6,283 nucleotides of DNA from Clostridiales bacterium (GTDB lineage Bacteria; Bacillota; Clostridia; Lachnospirales; Lachnospiraceae), in the NCBI GenBank assembly GCA_019420425.1, contig JAHZHG010000127.1, positions 1,360-7,642 on the forward strand. The letters run 5' to 3'. Below are positions 1 to 5,740 of this stretch, piece after piece. Every line of letters starts with the position of its first letter. Position 1 is the first letter of the stretch. Made by a program: the position numbers and the translations under genes. Below the pieces are notes generated by a model that worked only from the letters and a program-made list of their open reading frames with translations, was not told where the DNA came from and ran no database searches.

Positions 1-357
1 AAGCCGGAGCACAAGGTAATGGAGGTCAAGGGGCGGGATATGGAAAGCGGCCTGCCCAAGACGGTACGGATTACTTCAGAGGACACCCGGGACGCATTAA
101 AGGAAGTTACGGCGCAGATCGTGGATGCCGTGCACAGCGTTCTGGAGCGGACGCCGCCCGAGCTGGCCTCTGATGTGGTGGAACGGGGCATTGTGCTGAC
201 CGGAGGAGGAGCGCTGCTGACCGGTCTGGAGGAGCTGATCGAGGCCAAAACGGGGATCAATACGATGACGGCTGAGGATCCGCTGACCGCGGTAGCCGTG
301 GGAACGGGAACCTGTGTTGAGCTGCTTCGGGCAGACAACAAGATGCTGGAAAAATAA
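1..357 (+). CDS. mreB: MreB/Mbl-family bacterial actin, C-terminal part (5' end outside window)
   Basis: This is the last 118 codons of a rod-shape-determining actin homologue; frame 1 is open from base 1 and ends at TAA 355-357. MreB proteins form ATP-dependent filaments on the inner face of the membrane and guide the cell-wall elongation machinery. Seen here are GRDMESGLPKTV near the start, the segment LERTPPELASDVVERGI, and the nucleotide-binding GGG loop (VLTGGGALLTGLEEL), followed by the AEDPLTAVAVGTG segment that closes MreB-type proteins. The in-frame ATG at base 19 is internal, since homology continues upstream of it. MreB, Mbl and MreBH cannot be separated from this fragment. The next gene is recD2 rather than mreC, so this copy does not sit in a classical mreBCD operon, at least on its 3' side. 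The family call is very secure; the paralogue is not. Confidence 0.93.
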   Translation, partial: KPEHKVMEVKGRDMESGLPKTVRITSEDTRDALKEVTAQIVDAVHSVLERTPPELASDVVERGIVLTGGGALLTGLEELIEAKTGINTMTAEDPLTAVAVGTGTCVELLRADNKMLEK

Positions 358-363
358 TACGGC

Positions 364-396
364 GGGCTGCATTCCGGCAGAGGACGGAGGCAGCCC
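364..396 (+). terminator. GC-rich hairpin between mreB and recD2: weak terminator or attenuator
   Basis: GGGCTGC (364-370) pairs perfectly with GCAGCCC (390-396). Inside it, TCCG (373-376) can pair with CGGA (385-388), leaving an 8-base loop and a small AT/G internal bulge. The stem begins 7 bases after the mreB stop codon. Only three T residues (397-399) follow before GTG, so it lacks the long U tract of a strong intrinsic terminator. It may give partial termination, protect a 3' end, or simply separate mreB from recD2 in a shared transcript. The fold was worked out by eye and no energy was calculated. Confidence 0.45.
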
Positions 397-427
397 TTTG
401 TGCAACAGAAAAGAGAGAAGAATGCCC

Positions 428-2698
428 ATGGCAGAGACAACGACAGTAAAAGGATATGTGGATCATATCATTTTTCAAAATACGGAAAACGGATATACGG
501 TACTCGTGCTGATTGTGGACGAGGAGGAGCTGACCTGTGTAGGACAGATGCCGTTTATCGGCGAGGGCGAACTGATCGAGGCCCACGGCGATTTCATCGA
601 GCACGCCACCTACGGCCGGCAGTTCCAGGTGAAAACCGTAGAGACGGTGGCACCCGAGGATGTGGTTGCGGTGGAGCGCTATCTGGGTTCCGGAGCCATC
701 AAAGGGGTAGGCGCAGCACTGGCGGCCAGGATCGTGCGGCGGTTCAAGGACGATACCTTTCGGATTATCGAGGAAGAGCCGGAGCGTCTGGCCGAGATCA
801 AGGGGATCAGCGAGCGGAAGGCCAGGGAGATCGCCTGCCAGGTTGAGGAAAAGCGGGACATGCGAAAGGCCATGATCTTCCTGCAGCAATATGGGATTTC
901 CACCTCCCTTGCGGTGAAAATTTATCAGCAGTATGGTCAGGAGCTGTATACGGTACTGCAGACGAATCCATACAGGCTGGCAGACGATATCAGCGGCGTA
1001 GGGTTTAAAATTGCCGATGAGATTGCCCGGAAGACCGGGATCCTGCCGGATTCCCGCTATCGAATGATGAGCGGCATTTTTTATACGCTTTTGCAGGCGG
1101 CGGGCGAAGGCCACGTATACCTGCCCAAGGATGAGCTGGCCGGGAGGACGGCACAGCTGCTCGGCGTTTCCGTAGAGGATATGGACCAGTATCTGATGGA
1201 TCTGGCCATAGACCGGAAAATTGTCCTGAAGGAGGAGGAGCCGGGCCGGGTTCTGGTCTACGGCGCTTCCTATTATCAGCTGGAGCTGAACATCGCCCGG
1301 ATGCTCTATGATCTGGACATCCAGGAGGAGACCGATGAGGACGCTGTCCTGGAGCGGATCAGGAAGATCGAAAGGGAGACGGGGACGGTTCTGGAGGAGC
1401 TGCAGAAGCGGGCGGTAATTGAGGCTGCACGGCATGGCGTGATGGTGCTCACCGGAGGGCCGGGTACCGGAAAAACGACGACAATCAATACCATGATCGC
1501 CTATTTCGCGTCCGAGGGCCTGGAGCTTGCCCTGGCAGCGCCCACGGGCCGCGCGGCAAAGCGGATGACGGAGGCGACCGGGTATGAGGCCAAAACTATA
1601 CACCGCCTTCTGGAGCTGAGCGGCGGCTCGGAGCTGAAGGAGGGCGGTTCCGCAGAACGGTTTGGCGGGTTTGAGCGGAACGCACAGAATCCACTGGAGG
1701 CGGATGTGGTCATCATCGATGAGATGTCTATGGTAGACGTACATTTGATGCATGCTCTGCTGCAGGCTATTCCGGTGGGTACCCGTCTGATTCTGGTGGG
1801 AGACGTGAACCAGCTGCCCTCGGTGGGCCCCGGCAGTGTGCTGAAGGATATCATTGAATCGGAGTGCTGCCGTACCGTACGGCTGAACAAGATTTTCCGG
1901 CAGGCATCGGAGAGCGATATTGTAGTAAATGCGCATCGGATCAACCGCGGAGAGCATGTGGAGCTGAACAACAAAAGCCGCGACTTTTTCTTCCTGAAGC
2001 GGCAGGACGCCAATGTGATCATCAGCATTGTTATCCAGCTTGTATCCCAGAAAATGCCCAAATATGTGCATGCGGACATGTACGATATCCAGGTGCTTAC
2101 GCCTATGCGCAAGGGACTGCTCGGCGTTGAACGTCTGAACCGGATTTTACAGGAATACCTGAACCCGCCTGCGCCGGAAAAAAAGGAGCACCCGCTTACG
2201 GAAGGCCTGTTCCGCGAGGGCGATAAGGTAATGCAGATTAAGAACAACTACCAGATGGAGTGGGAAGTCCGCGGCCGGTACGGTATGGTGATGGAACGGG
2301 GAAGCGGCATATTCAACGGAGATATGGGCATTATCCGGGAGATCAATACATACGCTGAGCGGATCACGGTGGAGTTTGATGATTACCGTTTTGTGGAGTA
2401 TCCCTTTGCCCAGCTGGAGGAGCTGGAGCTGGCCTATGCGGTGACGATACACAAGTCCCAGGGCAGCGAGTACCCGGCGGTGGTGATTCCGCTGCTCCCG
2501 GGGCCGCGGATGCTGATGAACCGTAACCTGCTGTATACCGCTGTGACAAGGGCGAGATCCTGCGTGACTCTGGTGGGGGATGAATATACCTTTGAGCAGA
2601 TGATTGACAATGCGCTGGAGCAGAAGCGCTACACCAGCCTGAAGAAACGCATGAAAGAGATTTACAGCGGGGCGGACGGGGAGGATGGAGCAAAATAA
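428..2698 (+). CDS. recD2: RecD2-type ATP-dependent DNA helicase (RecD/TraA family, superfamily 1)
   Basis: This 756-residue protein has the layout of RecD2, the 5'-3' DNA helicase of bacteria in which RecD works outside a RecBCD complex; it acts in the cytoplasm in DNA repair and replication-fork maintenance. An N-terminal OB-like region (KGYVDHIIFQNTENGYTVLV) leads into helix-hairpin-helix repeats around residues 91, 124 and 188 (IKGVG, IKGIS, ISGVG). The helicase core shows Walker A GGPGTGKTT (343-351, Lys349), APTGRAAKRM, Walker B DEMSMVD (431-437), GDVNQLPSVGPGS (458-470), the IFRQA segment, TIHKSQG (673-679) and YTAVTRARS (703-711). All motifs are intact and the length is normal for the family. 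I chose ATG 428 because the purine-rich stretch 409-420 is well spaced from it; ATG 422, two codons upstream, is nearly as good. The in-frame ATG at 314 lies inside mreB and is unlikely. A glycine/serine-rich linker precedes Walker B. The stop codon overlaps the comF start. Confidence 0.95.
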   Translation: MAETTTVKGYVDHIIFQNTENGYTVLVLIVDEEELTCVGQMPFIGEGELIEAHGDFIEHATYGRQFQVKTVETVAPEDVVAVERYLGSGAIKGVGAALAARIVRRFKDDTFRIIEEEPERLAEIKGISERKAREIACQVEEKRDMRKAMIFLQQYGISTSLAVKIYQQYGQELYTVLQTNPYRLADDISGVGFKIADEIARKTGILPDSRYRMMSGIFYTLLQAAGEGHVYLPKDELAGRTAQLLGVSVEDMDQYLMDLAIDRKIVLKEEEPGRVLVYGASYYQLELNIARMLYDLDIQEETDEDAVLERIRKIERETGTVLEELQKRAVIEAARHGVMVLTGGPGTGKTTTINTMIAYFASEGLELALAAPTGRAAKRMTEATGYEAKTIHRLLELSGGSELKEGGSAERFGGFERNAQNPLEADVVIIDEMSMVDVHLMHALLQAIPVGTRLILVGDVNQLPSVGPGSVLKDIIESECCRTVRLNKIFRQASESDIVVNAHRINRGEHVELNNKSRDFFFLKRQDANVIISIVIQLVSQKMPKYVHADMYDIQVLTPMRKGLLGVERLNRILQEYLNPPAPEKKEHPLTEGLFREGDKVMQIKNNYQMEWEVRGRYGMVMERGSGIFNGDMGIIREINTYAERITVEFDDYRFVEYPFAQLEELELAYAVTIHKSQGSEYPAVVIPLLPGPRMLMNRNLLYTAVTRARSCVTLVGDEYTFEQMIDNALEQKRYTSLKKRMKEIYSGADGEDGAK
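2687..2690 (+). promoter_or_regulatory. Ribosome binding site of comF inside the end of recD2
   Basis: GGAG at 2687-2690, within a G-rich run, lies 7 bases before ATG 2698. It is inside the recD2 coding region, and the start codon shares its first base with the recD2 stop (TAATG). This supports the chosen comF start and implies translational coupling, with a terminating ribosome able to restart at once. Confidence 0.6.
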
Positions 2699-3414
2699 TG
2701 AAAAAAATTGCAGATATTTTCTACCCCAGACGCTGCTTTGGCTGCCAGGAAATTCTGGAGAGGGAAGGGGAATATCTTTGTGCTTCCTGCCGGAAAAAGC
2801 TGAAACTGATCAGCGGGCCGGTATGCATGAAATGCGGAAAATCGCTGAGAAGGGAAGAAGAGGAGCTGTGTATGGACTGCCGGAGGCAGGTTCACCGATT
2901 TTCCCAGGGAGCCGCGGCTTTCCCCTATGGCGGAGCGATGCGCAGATCGATACAGCGGATGAAATTTCAAAACCGGCGGGAATATCTGGACGGCTATGCC
3001 TGGTACATGGCGCGGCAGGCAAGACCAAGGCTTCCGGTATGGAGGCCGGAGCTGGTCTGCCCGATTCCGCTGCATCCGGCAAAACGGAGGCGGAGGGGAT
3101 TCGATCAGTCCAGGCTGCTGGCCCAGAAGTTGGGGGATTTTCTGGAGCTGCCCGTGGATACGGAAGCATTGGTCCGGGTGCGCAACACGCGTCCACAGAA
3201 ACTGCTGCCGGGAAGCGAGCGAAGGAAAAATATGCGCGGGGCGTTTGCCTGCGCGGCAGAAAAAGCGGATTGCATCCGGGGGAAACGAATTGTACTGGTC
3301 GATGATGTGTATACGACAGGAGCCACGGCAGACAGCGCCGCAGGCGCGCTTCTGGATGCGGGAGCAGACCGTGTATTTCTTTTGCTGGTATGTATTGGCT
3401 CGGAAAATTCTTGA
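2698..3414 (+). CDS. comF: ComF-family protein: cysteine-rich N terminus plus phosphoribosyltransferase-like domain
   Basis: This 238-residue protein matches the ComFC/GntX family, cytoplasmic proteins tied to DNA uptake and processing of incoming single strands in naturally competent bacteria. Four CxxC pairs, Cys13/16, 28/31, 43/46 and 58/61, form a likely zinc-binding region. The C-terminal half is a type I phosphoribosyltransferase fold: PIPLHPAKRRRRGFDQS in the middle and the PRPP-binding signature VLVDDVYTTGATADSA at about residues 199-214, including the Asp202-Asp203 pair and the TTGAT loop. The substrate of this family is not well established, so no reaction is assigned. It overlaps recD2 by one base, placing two DNA-handling genes in one translation unit; the family is common even in species not known to be competent. 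Length is normal and nothing is disrupted. Family assignment is very secure; a role in competence in this organism is not shown. Confidence 0.93.
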   Translation: MKKIADIFYPRRCFGCQEILEREGEYLCASCRKKLKLISGPVCMKCGKSLRREEEELCMDCRRQVHRFSQGAAAFPYGGAMRRSIQRMKFQNRREYLDGYAWYMARQARPRLPVWRPELVCPIPLHPAKRRRRGFDQSRLLAQKLGDFLELPVDTEALVRVRNTRPQKLLPGSERRKNMRGAFACAAEKADCIRGKRIVLVDDVYTTGATADSAAGALLDAGADRVFLLLVCIGSENS

Positions 3415-3423
3415 TTTCCCTAT

Positions 3424-3443
3424 GCACAAAGTTGCTTTTGTGC
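3424..3443. repeat. 7-bp inverted repeat abutting the promoter of the cdaA gene cluster; possible operator
   Basis: GCACAAA (3424-3430) and TTTGTGC (3437-3443) are perfect inverted copies separated by six bases. The right arm contains the TG of the extended -10 element and ends exactly where TATACT begins. As a hairpin it would be short, only moderately GC, and without a following U tract, so it is a poor terminator for comF. Its position in the promoter spacer makes a protein-binding site more plausible, but no regulator is identifiable. Confidence 0.45.
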
Positions 3444-3449
3444 TATACT
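3441..3449 (+). promoter_or_regulatory. Candidate extended -10 promoter for the membrane protein / cdaA / cdaR unit
   Basis: TGCTATACT is a TGn-extended -10 box, with TATACT at 3444-3449 differing from TATAAT at one position. No good -35 box lies 16-18 bases upstream (about 3421-3426 reads TATGCA), which is tolerated when an extended -10 is present. A TTGATT at 3411-3416 is too far away. Initiation would fall near 3456, giving a leader of about 44 bases. It lies in the only sizeable gap after comF, in AT-rich sequence that contrasts with the flanking genes. Confidence 0.5.
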
Positions 3450-3485
3450 AATAATACTTGTAATTTAGGCGGCTGCCGCGAATTT

Positions 3486-3491
3486 GGGAAG
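3486..3491 (+). promoter_or_regulatory. Ribosome binding site deciding the start of the two-helix membrane protein
   Basis: GGGAAG at 3486-3491 is 8 bases before ATG 3500. The competing in-frame GTG at 3491 overlaps this purine run and would have no Shine-Dalgarno sequence at a workable distance, so ATG 3500 is preferred. Confidence 0.5.
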
Positions 3492-3499
3492 TGATTTTA

Positions 3500-3928
3500 A
3501 TGAAGATAGAGGATAGACGGATTCGCCTGATGACCAGGCTGGCAGTGATGGAGACAGAGCACAGAAAAGAAATCAGGCAGGTAAAGCGAACCTGCCGGAG
3601 TGACTATATCGGCGCGCGTATGCTGAAAAACGGAATAAGGATCACGGCGGTCTATGTGCTGGTACTGCTGGTCTGGTTTGTCAGCAGGGCAGAAGTGTTT
3701 TTTCAAAGCATCGGCGGACTGGATCTTCCGGGGGTTTTCCGGGCGATTTTGCTGGCGTACGTTGTGCTGATGGCAGCAGGGCTTATCCTTACGTATCTGG
3801 CGGCCGGCTTATCCTATGACCGGGATAAACAGCTGACGGATCGATACAGGCAGAACTTAAGCGAGCTGAAGCGTTGCTATGAACAGGAAAAGCGGAGAGG
3901 AGGACAACGGAATGAACGGGATACTTGA
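3500..3928 (+). CDS. Unrecognised small membrane protein with two transmembrane helices
   Basis: I do not recognise a family for this 142-residue protein. A strongly charged, basic N-terminal part (about 1-45, with METEHRKEIRQVKR predicted helical) is followed by two hydrophobic segments, about 46-66 (ITAVYVLVLLVWFV) and 79-103 (AILLAYVVLMAAGLILTYLA). Between them is a short loop containing SRAEVFFQSIGGLDLPG, and the protein ends in a charged, probably helical tail (YDRDKQLTDRYRQNLSELKR). The positive-inside rule puts both ends in the cytoplasm and the loop outside. There is no signal-peptidase site, lipobox or catalytic motif that I can see. It is the first gene after the likely promoter, and its last 17 bases overlap the next gene. 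ATG 3500 is preferred to GTG 3491. Coding status is well supported by the ribosome site, spacing and amphipathic/membrane pattern. A role with CdaA is suggested only by position. Confidence 0.82.
   Translation: MKIEDRRIRLMTRLAVMETEHRKEIRQVKRTCRSDYIGARMLKNGIRITAVYVLVLLVWFVSRAEVFFQSIGGLDLPGVFRAILLAYVVLMAAGLILTYLAAGLSYDRDKQLTDRYRQNLSELKRCYEQEKRRGGQRNERDT
3898..3903 (+). promoter_or_regulatory. Consensus Shine-Dalgarno for the multi-helix membrane protein
   Basis: A perfect AGGAGG lies 8 bases before ATG 3912, inside the end of the preceding gene. It decides the start in favour of ATG 3912 over the in-frame upstream ATG at 3879, and indicates translational coupling between the two membrane proteins. 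Confidence 0.75.
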
Positions 3929-4823
3929 GCTGCGGGAGCTGCTCCGCAGGCTTTACCGGCGCTGGGACAGCTATCTGATTGCAGGCGGAAAGTTTCTGGC
4001 TGCATTTTCGCTGTTTTTTTATATCCGCCTGACGCTGGGCGGCCAGGGACCGGCAAATCATCCTCTGCTGCTGACCATCCTCTCCCTGTTCTGTTCGTTC
4101 CTTCCCGCGAATGCGGCAGTGCTGATTGCAGCGGCGCTGATTCTGCTGCAGCTGTCCGCGGTTTCGCTTGCCGCAGCAGTGACCGGAGGGATATTCCTGC
4201 TGATTTTTCTTTTGATTTATTTTGGATGGATTCCGGATCAGGGCTATGTGCTGATGCTGACTCCGGTATTTTTTGCTCTGCATTTGCCGGCGGCGGTTCC
4301 GCTGGTTTTCGGCCTGATGGCCGGGCCTGGCGCAGCGGCGGCAATTGTATTTGGCGGCGGTATATTTTACCTGATCCGTGACCTGGGGGCAGGGACGGCC
4401 GGGGAGACGGCAGGGGGAGCGTTTGGCATTGCGCTTCTGGATGAGCTGCAGCTGCTGGTCATGCGCTTTTTGAACGACCGGGAAATGATGCTGAATCTGC
4501 TTGTGGCCATTACCGTATTTTTCGTGGTGTATCTGGTACACCGGCTTCCCCTGCGGTACGCCTGGTATCTGGGCATAGGCGCGGGAGCCGTATCGTTTCT
4601 GATTCTGACGGCGCTGGGACTGCGGGTCATGGAGCTGGAGATGGATTTGCCGGTGCTGATTCTCGGTACGGCGATTGCGGTTGTGCTGGCGCTGATTCTG
4701 GAGATATTTTGTTTCAGCCTGGACTATAAACGGACCAGGCGGGTTCAGTTTGAAGATGACGAGTATTACTATTATGTGACAGCAGTGCCTAAGCTGAACG
4801 CTTCGGCAAAGCAGGAGGATTAG
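3912..4823 (+). CDS. Unrecognised polytopic membrane protein with acidic tyrosine-rich C-terminal tail
   Basis: This 303-residue protein is dominated by hydrophobic segments, at roughly 21-41, 52-64, 67-86, 88-105, 112-135, 137-155, 192-210, 218-238 and 247-269, about nine helices in all. A short amphipathic, basic N terminus (ELRELLRRLYRRW) precedes them. A loop near 157-190 holds a Gly/Ala-rich stretch and the charged segment FLNDREMM. After the last helix comes DYKRTRR, a basic stop-transfer signal placing the tail in the cytoplasm, and then VQFEDDEYYYYVTAVPK (278-294). I cannot name a family, and no transporter ATPase, substrate-binding protein or enzyme motif is visible. The start is fixed by AGGAGG at 3898-3903. 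It overlaps the upstream small membrane gene by 17 bases and lies 44 bases before cdaA; that gap shows only the cdaA ribosome site. A scaffold, channel or regulator acting with CdaA/CdaR is possible from context, but that is inference. Confidence 0.85.
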   Translation: MNGILELRELLRRLYRRWDSYLIAGGKFLAAFSLFFYIRLTLGGQGPANHPLLLTILSLFCSFLPANAAVLIAAALILLQLSAVSLAAAVTGGIFLLIFLLIYFGWIPDQGYVLMLTPVFFALHLPAAVPLVFGLMAGPGAAAAIVFGGGIFYLIRDLGAGTAGETAGGAFGIALLDELQLLVMRFLNDREMMLNLLVAITVFFVVYLVHRLPLRYAWYLGIGAGAVSFLILTALGLRVMELEMDLPVLILGTAIAVVLALILEIFCFSLDYKRTRRVQFEDDEYYYYVTAVPKLNASAKQED

Positions 4824-4857
4824 CAAGTTAATTATATGCTGCAGAGAATGCGCGGAC

Positions 4858-4862
4858 GGAGG
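4858..4862 (+). promoter_or_regulatory. Ribosome binding site of cdaA
   Basis: GGAGG at 4858-4862 is five bases before ATG 4868 and is the only convincing ribosome site in the 44-base gap. No promoter or terminator is evident in the gap, so cdaA is probably read from upstream. Confidence 0.65.
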
Positions 4863-4867
4863 AATAT

Positions 4868-5740
4868 ATGGACAGCATTACGGTGTGGCTTTCCAATCAT
4901 TTAAACTGGTTTGAGATACCGCAGGTCAGTGTCACGGTAACCGATATCGTAGAGATTATCATCCTTTCTTATCTGGTGTATAAGGTGCTCCTGTGGGTAA
5001 AGAACACAAAGGCCTGGACCCTGATGAAGGGGATACTTTTTCTTGGCGTATTTATTTTTATCGTATATGTGCTGCAGATGGATACCCTGGTTTTCCTGAT
5101 CAACAGAGGAATTAATATCGTAGTAATGGCCGGAATTGTCATTTTTCAGCCAGAGCTGCGGCGCGCGCTGGAGCAGCTGGGGGAAAAGAAGATTATCTCT
5201 GCGGTCTTTCCGATTGGGCTGAAGGAGGTAACCGAGCTGTACAGTGATCACACGATTACCGAACTGGTCAAGGCCAGCATGGAGATGGCCAAGCATAAAA
5301 CGGGTGCGCTGATTGTAATCGAAAAAAATGTACGGCTGGACGAGTATGAGCGGACAGGAATCCTCCTGGATTCCATGATCAGCAGCCAGCTGCTGATGAA
5401 TATCTTTGAGCACAACACTCCGCTGCACGACGGGGCGGTGATTATCCAGGGAAATCGAATCGTAGCGGCTACCTGCTATCTGCCGCTTTCGGACAACATG
5501 GAGCTGAGCAAGGAGCTGGGAACAAGGCACCGGGCAGGCGTGGGGATCAGCGAGGTGACGGATTCTCTGACCATTATTGTTTCTGAGGAGACCGGCAAGG
5601 TATCCCTGGCGCACAAGGGCACGCTGACGAGAAATGTCAGCGCGGAGATGCTCAGAGAAAGACTGGTTGAATTCCAGGATAAATCGGTAGTTCCACAGAA
5701 ATTCAGATTGTGGAAAGGACGTGAAAAAAATGAAGCATAA
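4868..5740 (+). CDS. cdaA: Diadenylate cyclase CdaA (membrane DAC-domain enzyme making c-di-AMP)
   Basis: CdaA condenses two ATP molecules into cyclic di-AMP, which controls potassium and osmolyte uptake and is linked to peptidoglycan synthesis. The 290-residue product has the standard layout: three N-terminal membrane segments (about 22-44, 52-71 and 74-93), a linker starting FQPELRRALEQLG, and a cytoplasmic DAC domain. Both catalytic signatures are intact: Asp188-Gly189-Ala190 within HNTPLHDGAVIIQGNRI, and Arg220-His221-Arg222 within GTRHRAGVGISEVTDS, followed by TIIVSEETGKVSLA. The length is near the family's usual 270-285. The active site forms between two DAC domains, so the enzyme must self-associate. 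It follows two unknown membrane proteins and overlaps the cdaR start by 11 bases, the conserved cdaA-cdaR pairing of Firmicutes. Older annotations call this family YbbP or DisA-like, but the membrane helices and lack of a DNA-binding C-terminal domain exclude DisA itself. Confidence 0.97.
   Translation: MDSITVWLSNHLNWFEIPQVSVTVTDIVEIIILSYLVYKVLLWVKNTKAWTLMKGILFLGVFIFIVYVLQMDTLVFLINRGINIVVMAGIVIFQPELRRALEQLGEKKIISAVFPIGLKEVTELYSDHTITELVKASMEMAKHKTGALIVIEKNVRLDEYERTGILLDSMISSQLLMNIFEHNTPLHDGAVIIQGNRIVAATCYLPLSDNMELSKELGTRHRAGVGISEVTDSLTIIVSEETGKVSLAHKGTLTRNVSAEMLRERLVEFQDKSVVPQKFRLWKGREKNEA

Noticed and set aside
314..427. Upstream in-frame ATG 314 as recD2 start, adding 38 residues
   Set aside because: It would overlap mreB by 44 bases and run through the hairpin. 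The added residues (Cys/Thr/Gly-rich) do not resemble the RecD2 N terminus, which begins around the KGYVDH segment.
257..2071. 604-codon open frame on the minus strand, antisense to recD2
   Set aside because: It lies opposite a clearly homologous helicase gene. Its product is rich in His, Gln, Leu and Arg with no recognisable domain, as expected for the complement of this codon usage, and it overlaps the end of mreB.
2413..2432. Short tandem-like GGAG-CT repeats (ctggaggagctggagctgg)
   Set aside because: This is coding low complexity from alternating Leu and Glu codons in recD2, with no sign of a functional DNA repeat.
3424..3443. The same inverted repeat read as an intrinsic terminator of comF
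   Set aside because: The stem is 7 bp with moderate GC and is followed by TATACTAATAATA rather than a T tract, so a promoter-associated site fits better.
3469..3479. 11-base palindrome GCGGC-T-GCCGC in the comF-downstream gap
   Set aside because: The single-base centre allows only a 3-bp hairpin with a 5-base loop, and such short GC palindromes occur often by chance. It could add to leader structure, but evidence is too thin.
3789..4826. 345-codon minus-strand open frame opposite the polytopic membrane protein
   Set aside because: The product is extremely rich in Gln, Arg, His and Asn, the mirror of Leu/Val/Ala-rich membrane codons. The plus strand has a consensus ribosome site and a sensible membrane pattern.
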